Source: Anaerofilum faecale
Lineage (GTDB): Bacteria > Bacillota > Clostridia > Oscillospirales > Ruminococcaceae
DNA length: 64,000 nucleotides
Direction: 5' to 3'
Assembly: GCA_019114265.1 (NCBI GenBank)
Contig: DXFV01000033.1
Location: 124,001-188,000, forward strand
In this document: piece after piece, positions 17,369 to 25,142 of the stretch
Numbering within the stretch: position 1 is the first letter of the stretch
Layout: every line of letters begins with the position of its first letter
The notes under the pieces: generated by a model
Told to the model about the DNA's origin: nothing
What the model saw: the letters and a program-made list of their open reading frames with translations, nothing else
Database searches by the model: none
Translations under genes and position numbers: made by a program

Positions 17369-18607
17369 ATGCCAGCGGATCGGCATACACGCAATGTGAC
17401 GGTGTTCCCCAGCCGTCCCAAGGCAAAGCGGGACAGGCCGCTCCGGCAGGAAAACCAGGCGCCGCGCCGTCGCCCTTCCCAGCCACCCCGGCGTCCGGGC
17501 GAGGATGAGGTCACCTACCGCGCGCGGATTCTGCGCATGCACCGGGAAGGGAAAATGCGCCGCCGCCGTCAGGCGCGCAACCGCCTGATGCTGCTGTGCT
17601 GCGGCGTGTTCATCCTGATCGGGGTCCTGTTCTCGCTGAACCTGTTGTTCCGGGTGCAGGAATTCCGCATCGACATCGGGGAAACCAGCGTCTACTATCT
17701 GCCGCCCGCCGCAGCGGCCTCCTCGCAGCCGGGCGCCGCTTCTTCGACTGCTCCCGCCTCCTCGCAGGCAGCGGACGCGCAGGCTGTGTCCTCCGCGCCG
17801 CAAAGCGAGGATGCCCAGCCGCAGCAGGAGCAATACCGCGGAAAGCCCGTGGCGCAGGCCGAGGATATGCTGGAGGGCGGACGGTATACGGTGCAGCAGG
17901 TGCTGGATGCGCTGTCGGTGGAAGTTGGCGCGAACATCTTCTCCTTCAGCGCAGACCAGGCGGCCGCACGTCTGGAAGAGCAGCTGCCCTGGCTGGAGCA
18001 AGTGAAGGTGCTGCGCGGCCTGCCCGGCACGGTGGTCGTGCAGGCGCAGCCCGCCGAGGCCCGCTACACGGTGCAGATCGAAGAGGGCTGGGCGGCGCTC
18101 AGCGACCAGATGAAGGTGCTGGAGGTGACCGCGGAACAGCCGGCGCTTGTGCAGGCCGATTTAGGGGAATGCACCCTCGAGGTGGGCCGCAAGGCGGTGC
18201 TGAACTGTTCTCCCGAACCGGTGGACCCCACCCAGTTCGACAGCGAGAACATGACCGAAGCCGAACGGAAAAAGGCGCTGGAGAATGCCCAGCAGGAAGC
18301 ATTGGAGCAGGCGGAGGCCCGCCGCAAAGAGCGCGCGGGCGCGCTGGACACGCTGATCGCCCAGGTGCAGGCCAACGAACTGGCAGAGGATCTGACGGCC
18401 ATCAATGTGGCCAGCGAGCTGGAGCTCAGCTTTGTCTACCAGGGGCGCATCACGGTGCGCCTGGGCACCCTGAACCAGCTGGAATACAAGATGCAGTTTG
18501 TCGCCGAGATCTTGAAAAATCAGCTGGCCCCCACCGACCGGGGAACGCTGGACGCCAGCAACATCCGGGACGACGGCAGCATCCAGCCGGTGTTCTCCCG
18601 CGAATAA
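17369..18607 (+). CDS. ftsQ: FtsQ/DivIB-type division protein with low-complexity insert
   Basis: Bitopic divisome protein that would bridge FtsL/FtsB to the septum. The 412-residue product has a 70-residue basic cytoplasmic tail, one membrane helix at about 73-93, then a POTRA-like domain. The POTRA is interrupted: its first strand (FRIDIGETSVYYL) is followed by an Ala/Ser/Gln-rich stretch at about 112-170 before the recognisable TVQQVLDALSVEVGANIFSF. A beta domain follows, with a charged coiled-coil insertion near 295-335 (MTEAERKKALENAQQEALE). AAAGGAGG precedes the ATG. It is the last dcw gene, ending at a strong terminator. Confidence 0.85.
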   Translation: MPADRHTRNVTVFPSRPKAKRDRPLRQENQAPRRRPSQPPRRPGEDEVTYRARILRMHREGKMRRRRQARNRLMLLCCGVFILIGVLFSLNLLFRVQEFRIDIGETSVYYLPPAAAASSQPGAASSTAPASSQAADAQAVSSAPQSEDAQPQQEQYRGKPVAQAEDMLEGGRYTVQQVLDALSVEVGANIFSFSADQAAARLEEQLPWLEQVKVLRGLPGTVVVQAQPAEARYTVQIEEGWAALSDQMKVLEVTAEQPALVQADLGECTLEVGRKAVLNCSPEPVDPTQFDSENMTEAERKKALENAQQEALEQAEARRKERAGALDTLIAQVQANELAEDLTAINVASELELSFVYQGRITVRLGTLNQLEYKMQFVAEILKNQLAPTDRGTLDASNIRDDGSIQPVFSRE

Positions 18608-18612
18608 ACAGC

Positions 18613-18650
18613 AAACCGTCCGTTGTGCGGCAGCACAGCGGGCGGTTTTT
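18613..18650 (+). terminator. Intrinsic terminator at the end of the dcw cluster
   Basis: A 14-pair stem: AACCGTCCGTTGTG with CACAGCGGGCGGTT (G-T pairs allowed), a short loop, then TTTTT. Confidence 0.92.
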
Positions 18651-18737
18651 GTATGGGCCGGTTTCCCAAAGCGGGCGCAAAGGCGCGTCTTTCCTTATTT
18701 ATATAGAGAGTATGCACAGGAAAAAGGCCGTCGGCGC

Positions 18738-18764
18738 ACACGCAGCGGTTTCGCGGCATACAAT
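18738..18764 (+). promoter_or_regulatory. Sigma-K-like sporulation promoter for dipicolinate synthase
   Basis: CATACAAT at 18757-18764 with ACA at 18738-18740, 16 bases apart, matches the mother-cell sigma-K form (AC, 16-17 bases, CATANNNT). It lies 31 bases before spoVFA, which is sigma-K controlled in Bacillus subtilis. Confidence 0.6.
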
Positions 18765-18795
18765 GGGCAAACGAATGGGAAAAGGGGAGGATGCT

Positions 18796-19578
18796 ATGGC
18801 CATCAAACCATTTGCGGTGCTGGGTACCGACGGCCGCATGAAAGCCGCCGCTGCGGTGCTGCGGCAGGCGGGATACCATACCAACGGAACAGCCGGTGCA
18901 CCGCGCCTGCTGCTGCCGGTGCCGCTCACCGAGGATACGCCCGGCTATCAGGAGCTGCTGCGCTCGGCGCCGGCCGGCACGCTTGCGTTCGGCGGAGCGG
19001 TGAGCCCGGGCGCGGCCCAGTTGGCTGTGGACGCCGGCGTGACTTTGCTGGATTACTATACGCGCGAGGAACTGGTGTGGCTGAATGCCATTCCCACCGC
19101 CGAGGGCTGCATCGCACTGCTGATGCAGCGCCGCCGCCGCACGGTGTGGGGGAGCCGCCTGCTGATCACCGGCTTTGGAAGGGTCGCCATCCAGACGGCG
19201 CGCTGTGCCGCTGCGCTGGGAGCGGACGTGGTGGTGATCGCCCGCAATGCCGGCCAGCGTGCCGCCGCGCAGGCCAGCGGATATGCCGCGTTCGGGCTGG
19301 AAGAATTGGCGCGGCAGGCGGCCCGGTGCGACGCCGCGGTCAATACGGTGCCGGCGCTGCTGTTCGACAGCTCTGTTCTGCGCGCGATGCGCCCGGGCAC
19401 GTTGCTGCTGGACCTCGCGGGCGGCAGCGGCGGTGTGGACTGGGAGGCCGCCCGCTGTGCGGGCGTGCAGGCGGAATGGGCCAGAGGACTGCCCGGCAAA
19501 TGCGCGCCGGATACGGCGGGCGAGTTTGTGGGCCGCGCAGTCCTGTCTATGCTGCAGGAAAGGGGAGAACAACCATGA
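18796..19578 (+). CDS. dpaA: Dipicolinate synthase subunit A (SpoVFA)
   Basis: Oxidises the dihydrodipicolinate-pathway intermediate to dipicolinic acid in the mother cell; DPA is loaded into the spore core for heat resistance. The 260-residue product has an N-terminal substrate domain and a Rossmann fold (LLITGFGRVAIQTARCAAA) with VNTVPALLFD and LLDLAGGSGGVD. Start MAIKPFAVLGTDGRM follows AGGGGAGG. It is slightly shorter than Bacillus DpaA (about 297). It overlaps dpaB by four bases. Its presence indicates endospore formation. Confidence 0.92.
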   Translation: MAIKPFAVLGTDGRMKAAAAVLRQAGYHTNGTAGAPRLLLPVPLTEDTPGYQELLRSAPAGTLAFGGAVSPGAAQLAVDAGVTLLDYYTREELVWLNAIPTAEGCIALLMQRRRRTVWGSRLLITGFGRVAIQTARCAAALGADVVVIARNAGQRAAAQASGYAAFGLEELARQAARCDAAVNTVPALLFDSSVLRAMRPGTLLLDLAGGSGGVDWEAARCAGVQAEWARGLPGKCAPDTAGEFVGRAVLSMLQERGEQP

Positions 19579-20150
19579 AAAGCCCCAGGATTCTGACGGC
19601 GATGTGCGGGAGCTTCTGCACATTCGCGCAGGTGATGCCCCAGCTGGAACGGCTGGCGCAGGAGGGATACGCACTGCGGGGCTGTATGAGCCGTATCGCG
19701 GCGGACACCGACACCCGTTTCGGCGCCGCGCAGCATTGGCGAAACCGGCTGGAGGAGGTCACCGGCGGCCCCATCATCACCACGGTGGTACAGGCGGAGC
19801 CGCTCGGCCCCAAAAACATGGCCGACCTCATGCTGATCGCCCCCTGCACCGGCAATACGCTCGCCCGCCTGGCTGCCGGGATCACCGATGGACCGGTGAC
19901 GATGGCCGCAAAGAGCCTGCTGCGGGGCGGGCGTCCGGTGGTGATCGCGCTGTCCACCAACGACGGCCTGGGGGCATCGGCGGCGAATATCGGGCGTCTG
20001 CTCAACACCCGGAATTACTATTTTGTTCCGTTCCGGCAGGACGACCCCATCGCAAAGCCGAACAGCCTGCAGGCGGACTTCACCCAGCTGCTCCCCACCA
20101 TACAGGCAGCGCTGGAAGGCCGCCAGCTGCAGCCGCTGCTGTGCCGGTGA
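19575..20150 (+). CDS. dpaB: Dipicolinate synthase subunit B (SpoVFB)
   Basis: Flavoprotein-fold partner of DpaA. The 191-residue product has the family features LTAMCGSFCTFAQVMPQLERL, a central LMLIAPCTGNTLARLAAGITD and the tail QDDPIAKPNSLQAD. Length matches SpoVFB (about 200). The ATG lies in the ATGA overlap with dpaA, so the subunits are co-translated. No spoVA genes are nearby. Confidence 0.94.
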   Translation: MKSPRILTAMCGSFCTFAQVMPQLERLAQEGYALRGCMSRIAADTDTRFGAAQHWRNRLEEVTGGPIITTVVQAEPLGPKNMADLMLIAPCTGNTLARLAAGITDGPVTMAAKSLLRGGRPVVIALSTNDGLGASAANIGRLLNTRNYYFVPFRQDDPIAKPNSLQADFTQLLPTIQAALEGRQLQPLLCR

Positions 20151-20200
20151 TCGGGCGCACAGGCGGCAGCGCCCGGCTTGCGGAAAGCGTGTTTTGCAGA

Positions 20201-20246
20201 GGTCTGCGCAGATAAAAGCCTTTCCCCTGGCAGGCGGCGGATGCGC
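20201..20246 (+). repeat. Intergenic repeat element, copy 1
   Basis: GGTCTG near the start and GCCTTTCCCCTGGC ... CGGATGCG at 20218-20245 resemble the stretch at 52866-52908, which has GGTCTG, GCCTTCCCCTGGC and GGGCGGATGCG. GC-rich arms GCGGCGG (20233-20239) and CCGCCGC (20259-20265) can pair. It looks like a degenerate dispersed palindromic element. Confidence 0.4.
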
Positions 20247-20293
20247 TCGAAGCTTCCCCGCCGCACAGAGCAGAAAACCGGATCGACAGTCTG

Positions 20294-20325
20294 AGCACCC
20301 CCGTTCTCACACGGAGGTGCTTTTT
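20294..20325 (+). terminator. Terminator downstream of dpaAB
   Basis: AGCACCCCCG pairs with CGGAGGTGCT (9 of 10) across TTCTCACA and runs into TTTTT on the plus strand. The 140 bases between dpaB and this hairpin are untranslated and could be a 3' region or a separate RNA. Confidence 0.75.
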
Positions 20326-20334
20326 GCTTGCCGT

Positions 20335-20907
20335 TCAGAAGCGCAGCACGCGGCGTTCGGTGATGAGGATGGGCGCGGGCAGGTCGTGCGGCAGGCAGGG
20401 AACAGCGGCGAGCAGGAGCGCTTCGGGGCAGGCCACCGCCCACCGGTTTCCCAGCGCCGGCAGGAATCGGTCGTAGTATCCGCCGCCATGTCCCAGCCGT
20501 TCTCCGTGCAGGCCGGCCGCCGCGCAGGGCACCAGCGCGAACCCGATGGATTTCGCGGGCACGGCGGGAGCGCTTTCCGGCGGCTGCAAAATGCCGAACG
20601 GCCCCGCCTGCAAACCGGACAGATCCTTGATGACACGCGCTTCCATCTGCCCCGGACCGGTGAGGAAGGGCAGCGCCAGCCGCTTGCCGCGGCGCAGTGT
20701 CCCGCGCAGGAAGGCGGCCGTATCCGGTTCCGACGCAGTGGAAACAAAGGCCATCACCAGGTCGGCGGCGCGGTATTCGGGAAGTTCCAGTGCCCGGCGG
20801 CAGATTTCAGCGCCTGCCGCATGCAGGGCGGGGGCCTCGGCAGCGGCCCTGCGGCGCACTGCCCGTCGGAGCTGCTGTTTTTGTTGTTCGATTGACACAA
20901 TGTCCAT
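20335..20907 (-). CDS. 5-formyltetrahydrofolate cyclo-ligase
   Basis: ATP-dependent return of 5-formyl-THF to the folate pool as 5,10-methenyl-THF. The 190-residue product has a basic N-terminus (KQQLRRAVRRR), GPFGILQPPE and the signature GFALVPCAAAGLHGERLGHGGGYYDRFL split here as ALVPCAAAGL and GERLGHGGGYYDRFL, which carries the phosphate-binding glycines. It faces dpaB tail to tail and is divergent from the dacF-like gene; a single gene unit. Confidence 0.92.
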   Translation of the reverse strand: MDIVSIEQQKQQLRRAVRRRAAAEAPALHAAGAEICRRALELPEYRAADLVMAFVSTASEPDTAAFLRGTLRRGKRLALPFLTGPGQMEARVIKDLSGLQAGPFGILQPPESAPAVPAKSIGFALVPCAAAGLHGERLGHGGGYYDRFLPALGNRWAVACPEALLLAAVPCLPHDLPAPILITERRVLRF

Positions 20908-20956
20908 TTTATTTCCCTTTCACTCCTGTGAGCCGCGGCAAAAATTTGCGCAGCTA

Positions 20957-20986
20957 TTGCGCGATATGGGTAAAACGAGGTATAAT
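20957..20986 (+). promoter_or_regulatory. Promoter of the DacF-like gene
   Basis: Perfect TATAAT at 20981-20986 with TTGCGC at 20957-20962 (18-base spacer), 62 bases before the ATG. Confidence 0.65.
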
Positions 20987-21048
20987 ATAAAAAGGTATGC
21001 AATAAAACAGCCGCGTGGTTTTCCGCGATGAACCTCAGGGGATGACAG

Positions 21049-22509
21049 ATGATACAAAAGATTGTAGCACGTTTTTTCAAAAACACAACCCGTCTGGCGG
21101 CGCTGGCCTGTATGGTCTCTGTGCTGGCAATGGCGATGCCCGTCCAGGCCGCAGACCCGCCCGCCGACATCACCGCGCAGACCTGGGCGGTGGCCGACGC
21201 AGGGACGGGCCAGATCCTGGCCGACCACGGCGGCGATATCCAGATGAATCCGGCCAGCATCACCAAGGTGCTGACGGTGGCGCTGGCGCTGGAAAAGGCC
21301 GGCGGAGACTTCACGGTTCCGCTCACCGTCAGCCAGACGGCGGTGGACGCCATCACCTACGATTCCTCCCACATCGCGCTGATCCCGGGCGAGCAGGTCA
21401 CGCTGGCGGATATGGCCTACGGCGCCATGCTGGCGTCGGGCAACGACGCCGCCAACGTGCTGGCGGAATATGTCTGCGGCAGCCTGGACGCGGTGGAGGA
21501 GGTCTACACCGCCAAGCTGGAACAGCTGGGCTGCACCGGCACCCATTTTGTGAACGCACACGGGCTGTACGATCCGCAGCACTACACCACCGCAAAGGAT
21601 ATGGCGGCGATCCTGTGCTGGGCGCTGACGGTGCCGGGCTTTGAGACGGTGTTCAACTCGATGGAATACACCATGCAGCCCACCAATCTGCAGCCGGAGG
21701 CGCGTCCCTTTTCCACGGCCGACTGGCTGCGCCTGCACGGCATCAAATACCACTACGACCCCGCGCGGGGCAGCAAAAACGGCTGGACCACCGAGTCGGG
21801 ACACACCTTCGTGGCGCTGGCGGAGAAGGACGGCCGCCGTCTGGTGTGCGTGCTTTTGAACTGCCAGACCAAATACACCAAGTTTGTGGACGCCGCCAAG
21901 CTGTTTGAATACGGCTTCAACGAATTTTCGCCGGTCACCATCACATCCGAGCAGGTGCAGCTGGCGTCGGTCCCGGTCTACGACGGCGCCACGCAGGTGA
22001 CACAGATCCAGCTGGATTTTGAGCCGGTGACGCTGCTGCTGAAAAACGGCCTCACCGCCGCGGACGTGGTGGCCACGCCGCTGGATGCCGACCGCTATGT
22101 GATGGGCAGGCCCTTCACGCCGTCGGTGCGGCTGTCGCTGCGGCAGGGGGTGTCCGGCCAGACGGCGGATCTCGGTGTCTATTCGCTGGAGACGCCCAGC
22201 CTGGAAGTGATCCTGCAGGCGGCCAGCAGCTTTGCGGCCGCGCCGCCGGATTCCCAGGCCGTCCGCAATGCCGACAGGCACGACCCCATCCGCTGGACCG
22301 CTGTGCTTGCGCTGGCGGCAGGGATCGCCGCGGCCGCGTGCGTGGTGTGGGTGCGCCGTGTGCAGCTGCGCCGCCGTCTGGCCGGCGGGCGTGTCTCCCG
22401 CACCCGGGGCCTGTCCTATACGCGCGGCCCGGTGCTGTGGCGGATGCCGGGGCAAAAGGCTTCCCGCGCGGGAGGCCCGCCGGTGCAGCGCAAGCACAAA
22501 CGATATTGA
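21049..22509 (+). CDS. D-alanyl-D-alanine carboxypeptidase-like protein (DacF/PBP5 family)
   Basis: Class C penicillin-binding protein. The 486-residue precursor has a signal peptide (LACMVSVLAMAMPVQAA), the active-site SITK at 70-73 and SGN at 130-132. The third motif is SKNGWT at 242-247, so the usual KTG is KNG; this may alter acyl-enzyme chemistry or substrate. A beta-rich C-terminal domain is followed by a real membrane helix (WTAVLALAAGIAAAACVVWV, about 420-440) and a very basic tail, instead of an amphipathic anchor. It should trim pentapeptides at the outer membrane face. It has its own promoter and is followed by the cmk operon. Confidence 0.88.
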   Translation: MIQKIVARFFKNTTRLAALACMVSVLAMAMPVQAADPPADITAQTWAVADAGTGQILADHGGDIQMNPASITKVLTVALALEKAGGDFTVPLTVSQTAVDAITYDSSHIALIPGEQVTLADMAYGAMLASGNDAANVLAEYVCGSLDAVEEVYTAKLEQLGCTGTHFVNAHGLYDPQHYTTAKDMAAILCWALTVPGFETVFNSMEYTMQPTNLQPEARPFSTADWLRLHGIKYHYDPARGSKNGWTTESGHTFVALAEKDGRRLVCVLLNCQTKYTKFVDAAKLFEYGFNEFSPVTITSEQVQLASVPVYDGATQVTQIQLDFEPVTLLLKNGLTAADVVATPLDADRYVMGRPFTPSVRLSLRQGVSGQTADLGVYSLETPSLEVILQAASSFAAAPPDSQAVRNADRHDPIRWTAVLALAAGIAAAACVVWVRRVQLRRRLAGGRVSRTRGLSYTRGPVLWRMPGQKASRAGGPPVQRKHKRY

Positions 22510-22522
22510 AAGGATGATGCAG

Positions 22523-23767
22523 ATGCCGCATCTGATCGTGGTGGGGGCCGGCGCAGCCGGTCTTGCCGCCGCCGGCCAGGCGGTGCGCCTGGGCTGTGAA
22601 GTCACCCTGCTGGAACACAGCGGGATGCCTGGCAAAAAGATATTGGTGACGGGTAAAGGACGCTGCAACGTGACAAACGATTGCGATAACCAGGAGTTTC
22701 TGCGCCATGTGCGCACGAATCCGCGCTTTTTGTTCTCGGCCATCGCCGGGTTCTCCACCCGGGATACGATGGAGTGGATGGAGAGCCTGGGCGTCGAGCT
22801 GAAAACCGAGCGCGGCCGCCGGGTGTTCCCGGTCAGCGACCGGGCGGAGGATGTGCGCGCCGCGCTGTGCCGGTGGGCCTCCGGCGCCCGTCTGGTGGAG
22901 CAGGGGGCACAGAGCCTTCTGCTGGAGGACGGTCGTGTGACCGGCGTGCAGACAACCGGCGGCCGCACCATCGCGGCGGACGGCGTGCTGATCGCCACCG
23001 GGGGCGTGTCCTATCCCGCCACCGGCAGCACCGGCGACGGCTACCGTCTGGCGGCGCAGGCCGGCCACGGACTGGTCCAGCCGGTGGCCAGCCTGGTGAG
23101 CCTGGTCGCCGAGGGCGGCGACTGCCGCCGGATGATGGGGCTGGCGCTCAAAAACGTGCGCCTGACGCTGCTGGAAAACGCCAAACCGGTCTTTTCCGAG
23201 CAGGGCGAGATGCTGTTCACCCACTTCGGCGTGTCGGGCCCGCTGGTGCTGTCGGCCAGCGCGTGGATACGCGACCTGAAAAAGTATCGCTACACCCTCT
23301 CGATCGACCTCAAGCCGGCGCTCTCGGCCGAGCAGCTGTATGCCCGGATCGGGCGCGACTTCGAGCTGCTGGCCGGCAAAAACGCCGCGAACTGTCTGCA
23401 GAAGCTGGTGCCGGCCACTATGCAGCCGGTGATCCTGGAGCGGTGGGGCGTCGATCCCGCGCTGCGGGTCAACCAGATCGACCGCGCCTCCCGTCTGGCG
23501 CTGGTGCAGCTGCTGAAGGGGTTCTGTGTCACCGTGCGCGAGCGCGGCGATTTGCAGCACGCGGTCATCACGGCGGGCGGTATTCCGGTCAAAGAGGTGT
23601 CGCCCAAGACAATGGAATCAAAGCTGGCTCCGGGACTGTATTTTGCGGGCGAGGTGCTGGATGTGGACGCCTACACCGGCGGCTACAACCTGCAGATCGC
23701 CTTTGCCACCGGAATGGCTGCCGCGCGCGGGTTTGCCGCGGCGCACGGCCTGCCCCAGCAACAATAA
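22523..23767 (+). CDS. HI0933-family NAD(P)/FAD-dependent oxidoreductase
   Basis: Flavoprotein of the HI0933/YhiN family (aminoacetone oxidase-like). The 414-residue product opens with the dinucleotide fold HLIVVGAGAAGLAAAGQA, then PGKKILVTGKGRCNVTN, GVELKTERGRRVFPVSD, TGGVSYPATGSTGDGY and a C-terminal FAD-closing AGEVLDVDAYTGGYNLQ. Physiological substrate unknown. Three in-frame ATGs occur at 22514-22523; the last is chosen because AAAGGA then sits eight bases upstream. It is 12 bases before cmk and probably in its operon, as in other Clostridia. Confidence 0.9.
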   Translation: MPHLIVVGAGAAGLAAAGQAVRLGCEVTLLEHSGMPGKKILVTGKGRCNVTNDCDNQEFLRHVRTNPRFLFSAIAGFSTRDTMEWMESLGVELKTERGRRVFPVSDRAEDVRAALCRWASGARLVEQGAQSLLLEDGRVTGVQTTGGRTIAADGVLIATGGVSYPATGSTGDGYRLAAQAGHGLVQPVASLVSLVAEGGDCRRMMGLALKNVRLTLLENAKPVFSEQGEMLFTHFGVSGPLVLSASAWIRDLKKYRYTLSIDLKPALSAEQLYARIGRDFELLAGKNAANCLQKLVPATMQPVILERWGVDPALRVNQIDRASRLALVQLLKGFCVTVRERGDLQHAVITAGGIPVKEVSPKTMESKLAPGLYFAGEVLDVDAYTGGYNLQIAFATGMAAARGFAAAHGLPQQQ

Positions 23768-23779
23768 GGAGGAAGATGT

Positions 23780-24448
23780 ATGATTTCGGTTGCGATCGAC
23801 GGTCCGTCCGGGGCCGGCAAATCGACTCTTGCCCGCCGTGTGGCGGCGGAATTGGGGTTTTTGTATGTGGACACCGGCGCGATGTACCGCGCCATTGGCC
23901 TGTATGCCAGCCGCCGGGGAGCAGACCTGAAGGATGAGTCTGCAGTGGGGGCGCTGCTGCCGGGCATCCGCCTGCGCCTGGAATACCAGGAGGACGGCCA
24001 GCACATCTATCTGAACGACGAGGACGTCACCGCGGCTGTCCGCGCCGAGTCGATGGGCATGGCGGCCAGCGCCGTTTCGGGCCATGCGTGCGTGCGTGCG
24101 TTCCTGCTGCAGGTGCAGCGGGATATGGCCGAGACCCACAACGTCCTGATGGACGGCCGCGACATCGGCACCGTGGTGCTGCCCAATGCGACGGTGAAGG
24201 TGTTCCTCACCGCCTCTGTGGAGGCCCGCGCCGAGCGCCGGTATAAGGAGTGCCTGCAGAAGAAGGAGGACACCACGCTGGAAAAGGTGCGCGCCGATCT
24301 GGAGCAGCGCGACTGGCAGGATACCCACCGCACCGAGGCCCCGCTGCGCCGCGCCGACGACGCCGTGCTGCTGGACACCTCCGCGATGGATTTTGAAGAG
24401 AGCTACCAGGCGCTGCTGGACACAGTGCGCCGGGGAGCGGGGATCTGA
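23780..24448 (+). CDS. cmk: Cytidylate kinase
   Basis: Phosphorylates CMP and dCMP. The 222-residue product has the P-loop IDGPSGAGKSTLARR, VDTGAMYRAIGLYASR, and MDGRDIGTVVLPNA, all canonical. AAGGAGGAAG precedes the ATG. First of the conserved clostridial cmk-plsC-ispH/rpsA operon; its stop lies 13 bases before plsC. Confidence 0.97.
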   Translation: MISVAIDGPSGAGKSTLARRVAAELGFLYVDTGAMYRAIGLYASRRGADLKDESAVGALLPGIRLRLEYQEDGQHIYLNDEDVTAAVRAESMGMAASAVSGHACVRAFLLQVQRDMAETHNVLMDGRDIGTVVLPNATVKVFLTASVEARAERRYKECLQKKEDTTLEKVRADLEQRDWQDTHRTEAPLRRADDAVLLDTSAMDFEESYQALLDTVRRGAGI

Positions 24449-24461
24449 GGGAGGTGTTGGG

Positions 24462-25142
24462 ATGCTGTATCGCATCGCAGTTTCGGTGGTGTGGGTGGTC
24501 TGGCATCTGGTGTTCCGCATTCGCACGGTGGGCCGCGAGAAGGTGCACGGCCTGCGGCGATACGTTCTGTGCGCCAACCACTGCCACGCGGTGGACCCGG
24601 TGTTTGTGGTGGTCTCCCGCGCGTCCGAGCGGCAGATGGTCGTGATGGCAAAGGAGGAGCTGTTCCAGATCCATCCGTTCATCAGCTGGTTTTTCCGCGC
24701 GGTGGGCGCGGTGCCGGTCAGCCGGGGCAAGGGCGACACCCGGGCGGTGGACCAGTGCATCGAGGAAGTGAGAAACGGCAAGGGCCTCCTGATCTTCCCG
24801 GAAGGCACCCGCAGCCACACCGGCCAGCCGGGCAAGGTGAAGAGCGGCGCGTTTGTGGTGGCGGCGGCAGCCGGCGCCAGCCTTGTGCCCTGCCGCATCG
24901 TCTACGACGCGGGCGGCCCGCGCCTGTTCAGCCGCGTGACCATCATCTATGGCGACCCCGTCCCCTGCGAGGAGCTGGGCCTTGCCGACGGCGCCCGCAG
25001 CGCCACTGTTCTGCGGCGGGCCAAGACCTGGCTGCTGGACCAGTGGCAGCAGCTGTATCTGGACAACACCACGCCCGCCCAGCAGCAGGCCGACCTGCTG
25101 CGCGCGCAGAGCTTGCAGGAGGCCGCCAATGGAGATCATTAA
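24462..25142 (+). CDS. plsC: 1-acyl-sn-glycerol-3-phosphate acyltransferase
   Basis: Second acylation of phosphatidic acid synthesis. The 226-residue product has an N-terminal membrane segment (RIAVSVVWVVWHLVF), the HX4D motif in NHCHAVDPV, and the FPEGTRS motif. GGGAGGTG precedes the ATG. Its last 14 bases overlap the ispH-rpsA gene, so translation is coupled. Confidence 0.94.
   Translation: MLYRIAVSVVWVVWHLVFRIRTVGREKVHGLRRYVLCANHCHAVDPVFVVVSRASERQMVVMAKEELFQIHPFISWFFRAVGAVPVSRGKGDTRAVDQCIEEVRNGKGLLIFPEGTRSHTGQPGKVKSGAFVVAAAAGASLVPCRIVYDAGGPRLFSRVTIIYGDPVPCEELGLADGARSATVLRRAKTWLLDQWQQLYLDNTTPAQQQADLLRAQSLQEAANGDH

Noticed and set aside
20151..20334. 6S RNA or SRP RNA beside the folate cyclo-ligase gene
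   Set aside because: The interval is too short for 6S, lacks its central-bubble pattern, and has no SRP tetraloop (GGAAG/GNAR context) consensus. Kept only as an unassigned structured region.
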